A stretch of 64,000 bases of DNA from an uncultured Gammaproteobacteria bacterium (GTDB lineage: Bacteria > Pseudomonadota > Gammaproteobacteria > Arenicellales > JAANXG01). Below are positions 10,931 to 19,197 of the stretch, in pieces (position 1 is the first letter of the stretch; each line of letters starts with the position of its first letter). The stretch lies in contig CAMYKK010000003.1 of assembly GCA_947258975.1 (NCBI GenBank), forward strand, positions 88,503-152,502, in the 5' to 3' direction. Under the pieces are notes generated by a model. It had not been told where the DNA came from and made no database searches. It saw only the letters and a list, made by a program, of their open reading frames with translations. A program made the translations under genes and the position numbers.

Positions 10931-11155
10931 CTACTCGGTCTCGTCGATGGGTTCCTCGTCGTCGATCAGATCCTCATCTTTCACCTCTTGCTCCGTGCGC
11001 ACTTTGGATACGCCTGTGGCGAGAGCGAGCATACCGACCAGCAACAGGACGATCGGAACCAGTCCACGAAGCAGTTCGGCGACTGACCACCACCAGACCG
11101 TCAAAGCCCACAATCCGCAGGCAAGCGCCAATAGGCCAATGATGATATTAGGCAT
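10931..11155 (-). CDS. mamI: Magnetosome membrane protein MamI
   Basis: A 74-residue protein with two TM helices and an acidic cytoplasmic tail. MamI is one of the few proteins needed to invaginate the inner membrane into a magnetosome. The start MPNIIIGLLALACGLWALT and 'VWWWSVAELLRG' followed by a second helix ending 'ALATGVSKVR' match MamI of Magnetospirillum. The tail here is longer and strongly acidic (EVKDEDLIDDEEPIDETE). The ATG at 11155 is preceded by GGAG seven bases upstream; the longer open frame to 11257 runs into mamH and is rejected. It lies 43 bp after mamH and 6 bp before mamE. Confidence 0.92.
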   Translation of the reverse strand: MPNIIIGLLALACGLWALTVWWWSVAELLRGLVPIVLLLVGMLALATGVSKVRTEQEVKDEDLIDDEEPIDETE

Positions 11156-11198
11156 ACAGTTACTCCAGGTCACAAAGCAAGAATGGTTGGGCAATGGC

Positions 11199-12485
11199 TC
11201 ACAACAGCGACTCCGCCTCGGCATGCAACGGATGCGTATCCCCGCGACCCGTCCCAATTCGTTGATCTGCCCGCATTACCCATAAGGAATAGCTCAGAAT
11301 CAACAGATTCCCCACCCCGGTGAACACAAACGGGGCGTGCGGACCAACCGCGTCAAACAGAAAACCGCCGATCTGAACGAACAAAACGATACCGATGCTG
11401 CCCACCACGAAGAACATGCCGAGTACGGCGCCGCGCATTTCCGGTGGTGCCAGATCCACCGCCAAAACCTGCGGTGCGACCAGACAACCCGCCTGTCCGG
11501 CTGCCAGCAGGGCTGCGGGAATCAGCACCATCCAGCCGAATGGATTGACGATAAACCCAAACCACACGAGACCGATGCCGGACAGGGCCATACCGGCTGC
11601 AATCGCCGCCACACGGCCGTACCGGTCGATGAATATCCCCCACAAGGGTATCGACACCAGCACGGTAAACCCGATCAGTCCCACCACCATCCCGGCGTGA
11701 CCTGCGGCCTCCCCCTGACCCATACCGACCACATCGGCGAAATACACAAACCAGAGCATGAGGAACAGGCCGATGAACACCATGTCGTTGCGCGCGAAAA
11801 AGGCCGAGGCGAAGGACAATCTCAGGCGCGGCTCGGCGCGCAGCAGCCTCCAGACCTGCTTGAGCGACGCCTTGCCGTTCGTTACTCGGGGGGCCACATC
11901 GATCAAACAACGCCGGCTCAACCACGCGCCCACGAGCGCTACCGCAGCGGTCAGCAGCATGACCGCACCGAGCCCGGCGTGCTGGGGAATCTGCATCAGC
12001 ACCGCGTAGACGATGGTGGCCCCAAACGCCATCATAAATGCCGTTTTCGTCATCAGTTCCGCACGGTTCCGGTAGCTAGTGAAATCCCCCGCCAGGGTGG
12101 AGAGTTGCGGCCAGACCGCGCCGGTACCCAACGACATCACGATGCGCATGGTGAAGTAGAAGAACAACCCACCGATCCCGAACAGCGCTCCCAGCTCCAG
12201 GCTGAAGGTCGCGAGAAACGCCCCCAACGCCGCAACCAGGAAACCGCCCACCACAATCGGCACGCGGCCGTACCGATCAGACAGAAATCCCAGATACCCG
12301 ATCAGCACCAGGTCCAGGATTTCCGTCACCGCTTGGATGCTGGCGTTGATTGCGCCCGCGTTCTCCAGTCCGACGCCGAGGACATTGCGTAGATAAAGAG
12401 GCTGCACGGCGATGGCCAGTGTCATGAAAATCATGCTCAAGGCCGCCAGCAGGTACAGCGAGTTCCAGTGATGGCTCTTGACCAT
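11199..12485 (-). CDS. mamH: Magnetosome MFS transporter MamH
   Basis: A 428-residue major facilitator protein with about 12 TM helices, the same length as Magnetospirillum MamH. MamH contributes to iron supply for magnetite. Recognisable blocks are 'LIGYLGFLSDRYGRVPIVVG' (the MFS loop 2-3 motif) and 'MSLGTGAVWPQLSTLAGDF', and it heads the canonical mamHIEJK order. It starts at an ATG (12485), with a 252-bp gap upstream to mamF in which no gene is seen and a promoter could lie. Identity is supported strongly by position plus family; general MFS similarity alone would be weaker. Confidence 0.92.
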   Translation of the reverse strand: MVKSHHWNSLYLLAALSMIFMTLAIAVQPLYLRNVLGVGLENAGAINASIQAVTEILDLVLIGYLGFLSDRYGRVPIVVGGFLVAALGAFLATFSLELGALFGIGGLFFYFTMRIVMSLGTGAVWPQLSTLAGDFTSYRNRAELMTKTAFMMAFGATIVYAVLMQIPQHAGLGAVMLLTAAVALVGAWLSRRCLIDVAPRVTNGKASLKQVWRLLRAEPRLRLSFASAFFARNDMVFIGLFLMLWFVYFADVVGMGQGEAAGHAGMVVGLIGFTVLVSIPLWGIFIDRYGRVAAIAAGMALSGIGLVWFGFIVNPFGWMVLIPAALLAAGQAGCLVAPQVLAVDLAPPEMRGAVLGMFFVVGSIGIVLFVQIGGFLFDAVGPHAPFVFTGVGNLLILSYSLWVMRADQRIGTGRGDTHPLHAEAESLL

Positions 12486-12737
12486 GGGCCAAACCGATCT
12501 TATTCACGCTCGGACCAGGCGCCTGTTTGCGTCGGCGCTGCCGTGTGCGAGTGTTCGTTTGCCAACACAGATGTTCTCCTTGGTGAAAATGGCCGGGCGA
12601 TCTTGCCCGGTTGCAGACGTTTCAATTTGGCGGACGTTCTGGGTCGACGCGTTGCTATTGTTGCTGTTACCGGCGGCTTCCTATTTCCACGTCCAGCCGC
12701 CGCGCGGCCCCTGTGGGTCCAATCGCGTCAAATCGGA

Positions 12738-13061
12738 TTACAGATGGCGCGCCAGTGGATAAGCCAATGGCAGTTTCCACGCCTTGTGCAGGAGTACCGA
12801 GACCAGACCCACCGCGGAGAGCGTGACGATTACCATGGCGGAGAAGCTGAATACCCATTTACCGACGCCGGGCACGTGCAGCGCAAATACGGCCAGGATA
12901 CCCCACATCCAGATGACCAGCCCCTGTCGCGAATGAAAATACACGAACTCGTCATCGCGGTTCATCAGCAGCGGCACAAAGCACAGAATCCCCATGTAGC
13001 TCATAGCCGCCATAATGCGGGAACGCGTACCGCCCTCGGTGTGAAGCACTGTCGTCGTCAT
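12738..13061 (-). CDS. mamF: Magnetosome size-control membrane protein MamF/MmsF
   Basis: A 107-residue protein with three predicted TM helices of the MamF/MmsF (DUF4870) family, which governs crystal size and shape. Signature segments: '[20 protein letters not shown]' and '[12 protein letters not shown]', then '[13 protein letters not shown]'. The match to MamF is very close over the whole length. An AGGAG lies nine bases before the ATG at 13061; a GTG one codon earlier is also possible. It lies 92 bp downstream of mms6 on the same strand. MamF and MmsF are too similar to separate by eye. Confidence 0.92.
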   Translation of the reverse strand: MTTTVLHTEGGTRSRIMAAMSYMGILCFVPLLMNRDDEFVYFHSRQGLVIWMWGILAVFALHVPGVGKWVFSFSAMVIVTLSAVGLVSVLLHKAWKLPLAYPLARHL

Positions 13062-13153
13062 CACGTCATACTCCTAAAACCTTTTGTTTTTACCGCCTGT
13101 CGTTGTTCCAAATATGCGTGCGACCGCACCATCAAGACGCACATTGGCATCGG

Positions 13154-13687
13154 TTAACTTTCCATTGCCTCGTGTAGCTCGATTTCCTCGTCGCTTTGCG
13201 CCTGTTCCGACTCACGGCTTTTTAAATAGCCGTACACCGCGATGGCGCCGAGACCGACCAGGGCCACCGCGCCCCATGCACCCAAACCGAGTCCCAGGCC
13301 GAATCCCTTGCTCACGCCGAAGACACCGCCGATGCCCTTGCCGGTGGCCGCGGTATTGGCGGCCGCGCCGCCGACGCCTTTGCCGGCCGCTGCGGTCTTC
13401 GCCGCTGCCACGCCGACGCCTTTGCCGGCCGCTGCGGTCTTCGCCGCTGCCACGCCGACGCCTTTGCCGGCCGCTGCGGTCTTCGCCGCTGCCGCGCCGG
13501 CGCCCTTGCCGGCGGCCATGGTCTTCGCCGCTGCCGCGCCCGCGCCCTTGCCGGCGGCTACACCCTTGCCGAGCGTCGCCGTCTTCGCGGCGGCAAGCTC
13601 GCGGCCGATCTCGTTTTCTATTTCCTTCACCGCGGCGGCCGCCGCTTTTCCCGCGCCCGCCGCTGTCATCGTCTCACCCGCTGCCAT
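13154..13687 (-). CDS. mms6: Mms6-family magnetite-nucleation protein with expanded repeats
   Basis: A 177-residue protein. Mms6 binds magnetite through an acidic C-terminal tail after a Gly-Leu repeat membrane segment. Both are here: 'GFGLGLGLGAWGAVALVG' then 'GYLKSRESEQAQSDEEIELH', nearly the same tail as Magnetospirillum Mms6. The N-terminal half is Ala/Gly/Lys-rich and carries about six copies of a 14-residue unit (KGVGVAAAKTAAAG). The ATG at 13687 (MAAGETM) is chosen because GGGAG lies eight bases upstream; the frame extends to 13735 without a ribosome site. It follows a strong hairpin terminator, so it probably has its own promoter in the 13688-13840 interval. Confidence 0.93.
   Translation of the reverse strand: MAAGETMTAAGAGKAAAAAVKEIENEIGRELAAAKTATLGKGVAAGKGAGAAAAKTMAAGKGAGAAAAKTAAAGKGVGVAAAKTAAAGKGVGVAAAKTAAAGKGVGGAAANTAATGKGIGGVFGVSKGFGLGLGLGAWGAVALVGLGAIAVYGYLKSRESEQAQSDEEIELHEAMES
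13344..13562 (-). repeat. Tandem 42-bp repeats inside mms6
   Basis: About five units of 42 bp (14 codons). Three central copies (about 13372-13497) are virtually identical at DNA level, and outer copies have diverged (KGAGAAAAKTMAAG). Near-identity at DNA level points to recent expansion by slippage or unequal recombination. Confidence 0.9.
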
Positions 13688-13847
13688 TGTCGTGTCTCCC
13701 AAAAGTCTGTTTTGCCGCGCCGTCTTGCGGCACATAGAAGGAGGTGTACCACTCGCCCTCCTGCCGAAAACATCACTTAAAGCGCTTGCTCACATTTGTA
13801 CTTATGAGCGTAGAAAAGATTGGGGTTTTGTCAATGCCGTAAAAATT

Positions 13848-13882
13848 AGGGGTCGGAGTCACAGACTCCGACCCCTGTTTTT
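13848..13882. terminator. GGGGTC-family palindromic terminator
   Basis: A perfect 13-bp stem (aggggtcggagtc / gactccgacccct) with a 3-base loop, flanked by aaaaatt on the left and gttttttc on the right. It is a bidirectional intrinsic terminator between the 13930-14460 gene and mms6. Related palindromes occur at 51908-51951 and 57649-57687. Confidence 0.85.
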
Positions 13883-13929
13883 CAGGTCGGCATCGCCCGG
13901 CCGCCGTTCAGGGCTTACCGGCGGTCCCT

Positions 13930-14460
13930 TTATCCATTGAGTACGGGTTTGGCGTCGCCGACGGTCTTTTCTTGCTGGCTGCCGGTGCCGAAAAACAGGT
14001 GGCTGAACAGCAGGATCAGACCCACGAGCAAACAGCCCACACCGCCATACACCCAGAGTTCCGTCAGCATCGCGTGGTGCGCGGCTTCGCGGCCGATCTC
14101 CGGCGCCTTGAAAAACATCGATAACCAGGAGAACGGATACAGCCCACCGAGTCCGATGAGCGCGGCGGTCATCGTTTTCATCCGCGCGGCCATCCCGGTC
14201 AAGCCGGTCAATACCACCAGCCCGAGCGTGAACGCGCCGATACCGGCGGCGTGGAAATGCGCGCGCTGCGCATAACGCCAGATCTTTTTGTTGCTTTTTG
14301 CATCATGTACTTGCGGGTTGGCAGCCACTCCCGCCTTCACGTAGCCTTTGAATGCGTCCTCGTTGGTGCTGAAGGCGACGCCCATGCCGATGCCGAAAAT
14401 CAACGTCAACATGCTGAACAGCAGACCGAGGCGAACCGACTTTAACTCTTGGTGTAGCAT
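13930..14460 (-). CDS. Unrecognised multi-TM protein in the magnetosome island
   Basis: A 176-residue integral membrane protein with about four hydrophobic segments (near 10-30, 75-95, 100-125 and 140-162). Histidines cluster at membrane edges: 'QRAHFHAAGIG' and 'EAAHHAMLTELWVYGG', which could bind metal or haem. I do not recognise a family; it is not MamC, MamD or MamG by sequence. The ATG at 14460 is chosen because GGAG lies six bases upstream (the longer frame begins at a GTG, 14472). It lies between feoAB and mms6 on the same strand, with a strong terminator behind it and a 392-bp gap ahead. A role in magnetosome or iron redox biology is inference from place only. Confidence 0.75.
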   Translation of the reverse strand: MLHQELKSVRLGLLFSMLTLIFGIGMGVAFSTNEDAFKGYVKAGVAANPQVHDAKSNKKIWRYAQRAHFHAAGIGAFTLGLVVLTGLTGMAARMKTMTAALIGLGGLYPFSWLSMFFKAPEIGREAAHHAMLTELWVYGGVGCLLVGLILLFSHLFFGTGSQQEKTVGDAKPVLNG

Positions 14461-14853
14461 TGTATTCTCCACAATTTATCGTTAGCGTGTGGCCGAGTAT
14501 TCCCGACTCAGTGGGATCGGTGTTTGGAAATACCCAACGTTCTTTATACTGCCGGCGTGATCGATATTGTGCCGCTCCTTTGTGACACCGGAACGCGAAT
14601 AGCGATGCGCCGTCATGCTTTCAGGTACTAGTAAGCAACCTAGTGTTTGTCAAGGAAATTCCCGGAACGCTAAATATCTGCAAGCTGATTGGACAGGTCA
14701 CGCATCCTCGTACTCAAGACGAGCGCGGGCCCTCACCGATGCGGCTACTGTCATGATGGACTTGAAAGACTGCCGCGATCTTCGGATACGAACTTTATTC
14801 CGAACCGGGAAGCTTTCGATACCCGTCGCAAGGCATGCCTGCTTGCCCTGGCA
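14461..14853. other. Intergenic region between feoAB operon and 13930-14460 gene
   Basis: About 390 bp with no supported gene. On the minus strand it should hold the promoter of the multi-TM gene and the terminator of feoAB. I see no clear hairpin with a U-run. Confidence 0.4.
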
Positions 14854-15102
14854 TTATCCGTCGGCCGCGCTGCGGCGCGGACCGGCGACGATCGACGCCA
14901 CGGGAGCGCCGTCAACACCGGGCCCGGGTGTGGTGTCGTCCGCGGCCGACGGGCAGCTCTGCGCGGCGACCGACGGGCATTCGCTGCACTCGCACCCGCA
15001 GTTGGCGTCGTTGGTGAATGCGCGCTTGACGTGGCGCACGGCCAACAGCAAGCAGAACACGAAAATCGCGATCAGAATCGCACCCTCGAGAAAACCAGTC
15101 AT
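14854..15102 (-). CDS. FeoB-associated Cys-rich membrane protein
   Basis: An 82-residue peptide with one N-terminal TM helix (FLEGAILIAIFVFCLLLAV) followed by a Cys cluster (CGCECSEC) and a further Cys downstream. This is the layout of the small FeoB-associated Cys-rich proteins encoded directly after feoB in many bacteria; a metal or redox role is suspected. Its ATG overlaps the feoB stop (ATGA), so the two are translationally coupled. The C-terminal half (Ala/Pro/Gly-rich) is longer than usual for the family. Confidence 0.8.
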   Translation of the reverse strand: MTGFLEGAILIAIFVFCLLLAVRHVKRAFTNDANCGCECSECPSVAAQSCPSAADDTTPGPGVDGAPVASIVAGPRRSAADG

Positions 15103-17234
15103 GGCAGGAGAAACCCCACTAGTGTAATGGCAAGTGCCAAGGAATAAGCCAGGCCCAGCGAAAAGGCCACAGAAAACCCGGCCCATCGCCAGCCGCCCGC
15201 CTCCGCCTTGATCGCCGCGATGGTGGCGATACATGGTGCGTAGAGCAGCGCGAACACCATGAAGGCAAAGGCGGTCAGCGGCGCCATGCTCCCGGCGATC
15301 GCCGCGCGCAGGCTGTTGGACTCCTCGGTCTCGGACTCGCCCTGATTGTAGAGCACCGCGTAGGTGGCAACGACCACTTCCTTGGCCACGAAACCGGTCA
15401 GGATCGCAACCGTATCCTGCCAGGCGAAGTCCAGCGGCGAAAACACCGGCGACACCGCGATACCGATGCGGCCGAGATAGCTCTTACGCATCTTCTCCTG
15501 GGCACGCTCCCGCTGCAGCGCCGCGATGTGCTCGTCCCGTTGCGATGTCTGCGCCTGCTCCGTCAAAGCCGCGATCTGTCCATCGTAGTCCTGGTCCCAA
15601 TCTACGTTTTGCGGAAACGCCTGCAGAAACCAGATGATGATGGAGCCGATCAGGATAACGCCCGCGACCTTCCGCAGGAAACTCATCGCCTTCTCCCACA
15701 TATGGAACAGCACGCCCCGGAGCGTTGGAATGCGGTAGGGCGGTAACTCCATGACGAAGGGTTCGCTCGCACCGGTGACGACGAACTTGCTCAGAAAAAT
15801 CGAGGCCAGCATGGCGACGGCGATACTCAATACGTACATGGCGAACACCACCGTGCCCGCCGCCTGGGCAAAAAAGGCCCCGGCGAAGAGGATGAAGACC
15901 GGCAAGCGCGCCGAGCAACTCATGAACGGACTGACCAGGATGGTGATGAGGCGCGCCTTGTTGCTCTCGATGGTGCGCGCGGCCATCACCGCCGGGACGT
16001 TGCACCCAAAGCCGATGACCAGGGGGATGAAGGCCTTACCGTGGAGACCAAAGACATGCATCATCCGGTCCATGAGGAAGGCGGCCCGCGCCAGATAGCC
16101 GGTCTCGCTGAAAAACGCCAAGAAGAAAAACAGGATCACGATGTTGGGCAAAAAGACGATGGTGCCGCCCACGCCGGCGATAATGCCGTCGATCAACATA
16201 TCGTGTACCAAGCCCGCCGGAATCAGCGAATCGAGACGGTCCGAGATCCAGCCGACCCCGGTGTCTATCCAATCCATGGGGATCTCACCCACCGTGAAGG
16301 TGGCCTCGAACATCACCCACATGAGGCCCAGGAACAGCGGCAATCCCATCCAGCGGCTGAGAAATACCGCGTCCAGCCTGCGGTTCACGTCTCCGTGCTT
16401 CACCGTCTCCTCGGGCATGCGCCGCGCCTCCGCCAGCATGCCGTGGATGAAGCCGTAGCGGGCCATGGCAAACATGGTGTCGACCTCATCGCCGTGTTGG
16501 CGTGCCAGGGCACGGCGGTCTTCGCGCACCGCCTGGATCAGGCGCGTGTGGTCTCCTTCCTGTTGCGCGATTTCCTCATCCCCTTCCAGCAGTTTGATGG
16601 CCAACCACCGGCTTTGGCGCAGGTTCAGGTTCTCGGGGTGTAACGCGGCAATCTCGTCTTGGGTGCGGGAGATGGCCTGTTCCAGATGGCTGTCGTAGGG
16701 AAGATCGATGCGGGAGGTGTCGATCCGGCCGCAGGCCACCGCTACGATGATGTTCAATAGCTCCCCGATTCCTTTCCCGCGCGCGGAGTCGACCTCGACC
16801 ACCGGCCCGCCGAGCATGGAACGGAGTGCGGGAATATCGAAAGTGATGCCCTGGTCGTGCGCCTCGTCGATCATGTTCAAGGCGACGATTAATGGAGAAC
16901 CCATCTCCAGCAGTTGGGTGGTGAGAAATAGGTTGCGCTCTAAATTCCCCGCGTCGAGGACATTGAGCACGATGTCGGGTTGTTCGTTCTGGATGAACTC
17001 CCGCCCGATGCGCTCGTCCGGGGACTGCGATGTGAGGGAGTAGATACCCGGCAGATCCACCACGCGGATGGTCCATCCCTGGTGTTCGATCACGTGTTCC
17101 TTTTTTGCCACGGTCACCCGCGGATAGTTGGCGACACTGTCGCGGAAGCCGGTCAATTGGTTGGACAGGCTGGTCTTGCCGCTGTTGGGGTTGCCGACCA
17201 GGGCAACGGTGATCGTGCGATGATTTTCATTCAT
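15099..17234 (-). CDS. feoB: Ferrous iron transporter FeoB
   Basis: A 711-residue inner-membrane Fe(II) transporter with an N-terminal G domain: G1 'GNPNSGKTS' (about residue 15), G3 'DLPGIYSL', G4 'NMID'. The core has the FeoB gate repeats, including 'GFGCNVPAVMAARTI' and 'SPFMSCSARLPVFILF'. About 280 residues form the cytosolic GTPase and helical domain, and the rest is membrane. A charged insert (about 575-610) lies before the last helices. It sits inside the magnetosome island between feoA and the Cys-rich peptide. FeoAB within magnetosome islands supply iron for magnetite; the position here suggests the same. Control is likely iron-dependent, but no Fur site was identified with confidence. 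Confidence 0.96.
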   Translation of the reverse strand: MNENHRTITVALVGNPNSGKTSLSNQLTGFRDSVANYPRVTVAKKEHVIEHQGWTIRVVDLPGIYSLTSQSPDERIGREFIQNEQPDIVLNVLDAGNLERNLFLTTQLLEMGSPLIVALNMIDEAHDQGITFDIPALRSMLGGPVVEVDSARGKGIGELLNIIVAVACGRIDTSRIDLPYDSHLEQAISRTQDEIAALHPENLNLRQSRWLAIKLLEGDEEIAQQEGDHTRLIQAVREDRRALARQHGDEVDTMFAMARYGFIHGMLAEARRMPEETVKHGDVNRRLDAVFLSRWMGLPLFLGLMWVMFEATFTVGEIPMDWIDTGVGWISDRLDSLIPAGLVHDMLIDGIIAGVGGTIVFLPNIVILFFFLAFFSETGYLARAAFLMDRMMHVFGLHGKAFIPLVIGFGCNVPAVMAARTIESNKARLITILVSPFMSCSARLPVFILFAGAFFAQAAGTVVFAMYVLSIAVAMLASIFLSKFVVTGASEPFVMELPPYRIPTLRGVLFHMWEKAMSFLRKVAGVILIGSIIIWFLQAFPQNVDWDQDYDGQIAALTEQAQTSQRDEHIAALQRERAQEKMRKSYLGRIGIAVSPVFSPLDFAWQDTVAILTGFVAKEVVVATYAVLYNQGESETEESNSLRAAIAGSMAPLTAFAFMVFALLYAPCIATIAAIKAEAGGWRWAGFSVAFSLGLAYSLALAITLVGFLLP

Positions 17235-17394
17235 GGTTGAGGTCCAATCTAATCTGACGCTAACGGCAGCGTTGCTTAATGGATTACGCCGACCCTACGG
17301 CTGACGCAGCGGAAATTCTGGGTGCGCATGCGATCACCGGTAAGGGACGATCTGAGCCGCAAAAGCGTGTCCACGGGATTACGCAACACCGATG

Positions 17395-17652
17395 TCAAAC
17401 CTCGAGGATGATTTTCTCCGCCTCCGACTTGCGCAGGCTTATCTGGTAACGCATTACGGTATAGCTGCGGGGGTCGCCCATGGGCGCTGTTTGCTCGGCG
17501 GTCATCGATATCCCCCTCACCATGCCCATGGCGTTCAGGCGGCGGCGCAGGGCGTCGTCGCCTTCGATCGAACTGATTACGCCTTGCTGCCCCGGCCGCA
17601 GTGTCACTGCGCTGATACCCCTCACCTCTTTAACGTCGTCAGACTTGGACAT
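17395..17652 (-). CDS. feoA: Ferrous iron transport protein FeoA
   Basis: An 85-residue SH3-like protein that works with FeoB. Typical features: 'GISAVTLRPGQQGVISSI', 'DALRRRLNAMGMVRG' and 'VMRYQISLRKSEAEKI'. It is the first gene of the feoAB unit, 160 bp upstream of feoB, and starts head-to-head with mamL across a 291-bp divergent region. Confidence 0.93.
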   Translation of the reverse strand: MSKSDDVKEVRGISAVTLRPGQQGVISSIEGDDALRRRLNAMGMVRGISMTAEQTAPMGDPRSYTVMRYQISLRKSEAEKIILEV

Positions 17653-17943
17653 CGAGAACTCCTTACTTTTGTCTCTACGAGTGATTTACATGAACTGCTT
17701 CCCGGCGCCCGCTGGCGGAAGCGCTCGCCAGTTGGGATATCCGTAAGCTAAGTGTAGGCCGTTTTACCACCTTGGCCAGTTACGGACTCCGGGTCTGAGG
17801 ATCGTGTATTAAGGCGCGGTTTTCGTGATTGACGGACCCCGAATGTGATCTATGCTCACGTAGTAAGGGCCCGGTAATCCCTCGATTGGCTATCAATGAG
17901 GCTCGGTTTGTATTGTGAATAATAAATGTAAGCGAAACGGTGG
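17653..17943. promoter_or_regulatory. Divergent promoter region between feoA and mamL
   Basis: This 291-bp gap separates the two divergent arms of the magnetosome island and must carry promoters in both directions. An AT-rich stretch at about 17915-17935 (tgtgaataataaatgtaa) could be a promoter or a weak Fur-like site; I cannot decide. No gene is seen. Confidence 0.5.
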
Positions 17944-18219
17944 ATGAGAGTACTGGCTTATCTGCTCTATTTTCTATTCAGCGTTCTGATCGTGATTTTC
18001 GCGACGCAGAACATGCAGCCCGTTGCGATATACCTCGTCCTGGGACCGCCGCTTAATTTGCCGCTGATCGTAGTGATCGGGCTCTCCTTTTTTATCGGAT
18101 TTTCCTCGGCGTTGCTGAACGTGGTGCTGCGCACCGCCAAAGGAAACAGTGCCAGAAAGCGCGTCAGGCAGGAGTCGCAGAGAAAAGAGCTAACGCACCG
18201 AAGAGAGCTATATCGATGA
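17944..18219 (+). CDS. mamL: Magnetosome membrane protein MamL
   Basis: A 91-residue protein with two TM helices (LapA/DUF1049-like: 'LLYFLFSVLIVIFATQNMQP', 'LPLIVVIGLSFFIGFSSAL') and a strongly basic amphipathic C-terminal tail (RKRVRQESQRKELTHRRELYR region). MamL is essential for magnetosome membrane formation, and the basic tail is thought to bend the membrane. It leads the plus-strand arm and overlaps mamM by ATGA. Confidence 0.9.
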   Translation: MRVLAYLLYFLFSVLIVIFATQNMQPVAIYLVLGPPLNLPLIVVIGLSFFIGFSSALLNVVLRTAKGNSARKRVRQESQRKELTHRRELYR

Positions 18220-19145
18220 GATCGGCAAGGTGTGCGGCCTGTTATAACTCGATTGGTTGGATTGGGTTGATCGCCAATGCCGTACTCATGTTGCTGAAGG
18301 GGTTCGTCGGTCTGGTTGCGGGCTCCCAGGCGCTGGTGGCGGATGCGATGTATTCGGCCAAGGATGTCGTCACTTCCTTCCTCGTTATCATCGGTCTGAA
18401 GGTTTCCAGCAAGCCCCTGGATCGGGAACATCCCTACGGTCACGGCAAAGTGGAGTTTATCCTGTCGTTGCTGATCAGCGTTATCTTTCTGGCCGTCACC
18501 GTTTATTTGATGCTGCACGCGGTTGCCACCCTGCTCGATGATTCGCCTCACAGAGCGCCACACCTGATTGCGCTGTGGACCGCGCTGCTGTCGATCGCCG
18601 TCAACGTGAGTCTCTACTTTTTCTCCCGCTGCGTCGTGGTAGAGGTCAATAGTCCGATGGTGCGCACCCTGGCCAAACATCATCACGCGGACGCCAGCGC
18701 TTCGGCGCTGGTTGCCCTGGGCATCATCGGCGCCCACTACCTGAGCATGCCCTGGATCGACACCGTGGTCGCCCTGCTCGAGACCCTGCATCTGATGTAC
18801 CTCGGTACCGATGTATTCATCGACGCCTATCGAGGCCTCATGGACAAGAGCGTCAACGAGCGTAAACGTAGAAGGATTACACGTCTTGTCGACAACGTCG
18901 ACGGGATCGACAGCGTGCAAGATCTGCGCGCGAGGCATATCGGCCAGGAGATCTGGGTGGATATGACGGTGCGGGTGTCTCCTCAAGCCACCGTCGATGA
19001 GGCCTATTCTCTCGCCTCGCGGGTACAAGAGGCACTTGCGAAGAAGGTTGCCCACCTGGGCTCCGCGCAGGTGCGATTTGAGTCCAGTGCAACAGCCCAG
19101 GAACCGACCGATGGGGACGCGACCTTGACCCTGCAACCCGAATAA
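18216..19145 (+). CDS. mamM: Magnetosome CDF iron transporter MamM
   Basis: A 309-residue CDF protein that forms a complex with MamB and brings Fe(II) into the magnetosome. It matches Magnetospirillum MamM throughout: 'ADAMYSAKD' with Y46 and D50 of the transport site, 'SSKPLDREHPYGHGKVEFIL', 'AKHHHADASASALVALGIIG' and 'YRGLMDKSV'. The cytoplasmic domain begins near residue 210; the C-terminus is variable. ATGA overlap with mamL; 52 bp to mamO. Confidence 0.96.
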   Translation: MRSARCAACYNSIGWIGLIANAVLMLLKGFVGLVAGSQALVADAMYSAKDVVTSFLVIIGLKVSSKPLDREHPYGHGKVEFILSLLISVIFLAVTVYLMLHAVATLLDDSPHRAPHLIALWTALLSIAVNVSLYFFSRCVVVEVNSPMVRTLAKHHHADASASALVALGIIGAHYLSMPWIDTVVALLETLHLMYLGTDVFIDAYRGLMDKSVNERKRRRITRLVDNVDGIDSVQDLRARHIGQEIWVDMTVRVSPQATVDEAYSLASRVQEALAKKVAHLGSAQVRFESSATAQEPTDGDATLTLQPE

Positions 19146-19197
19146 CCGTAGTGCTGTGAGATGACATGCCAATGACCGGGAATCAGTAGACTGAGGT

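Noticed and set aside
11337-12392. Plus-strand 351-codon open frame over mamH
   Set aside because: His/Gln/Arg-rich shadow of a membrane protein gene; mamH on the other strand is certain.
13344-13562. Repeats suggestive of a CRISPR array
   Set aside because: The units are tandem without spacers and are in-frame codons of mms6.
17653-17943. Fur box between feoA and mamL
   Set aside because: The AT-rich candidate matches the Fur consensus too poorly to call.
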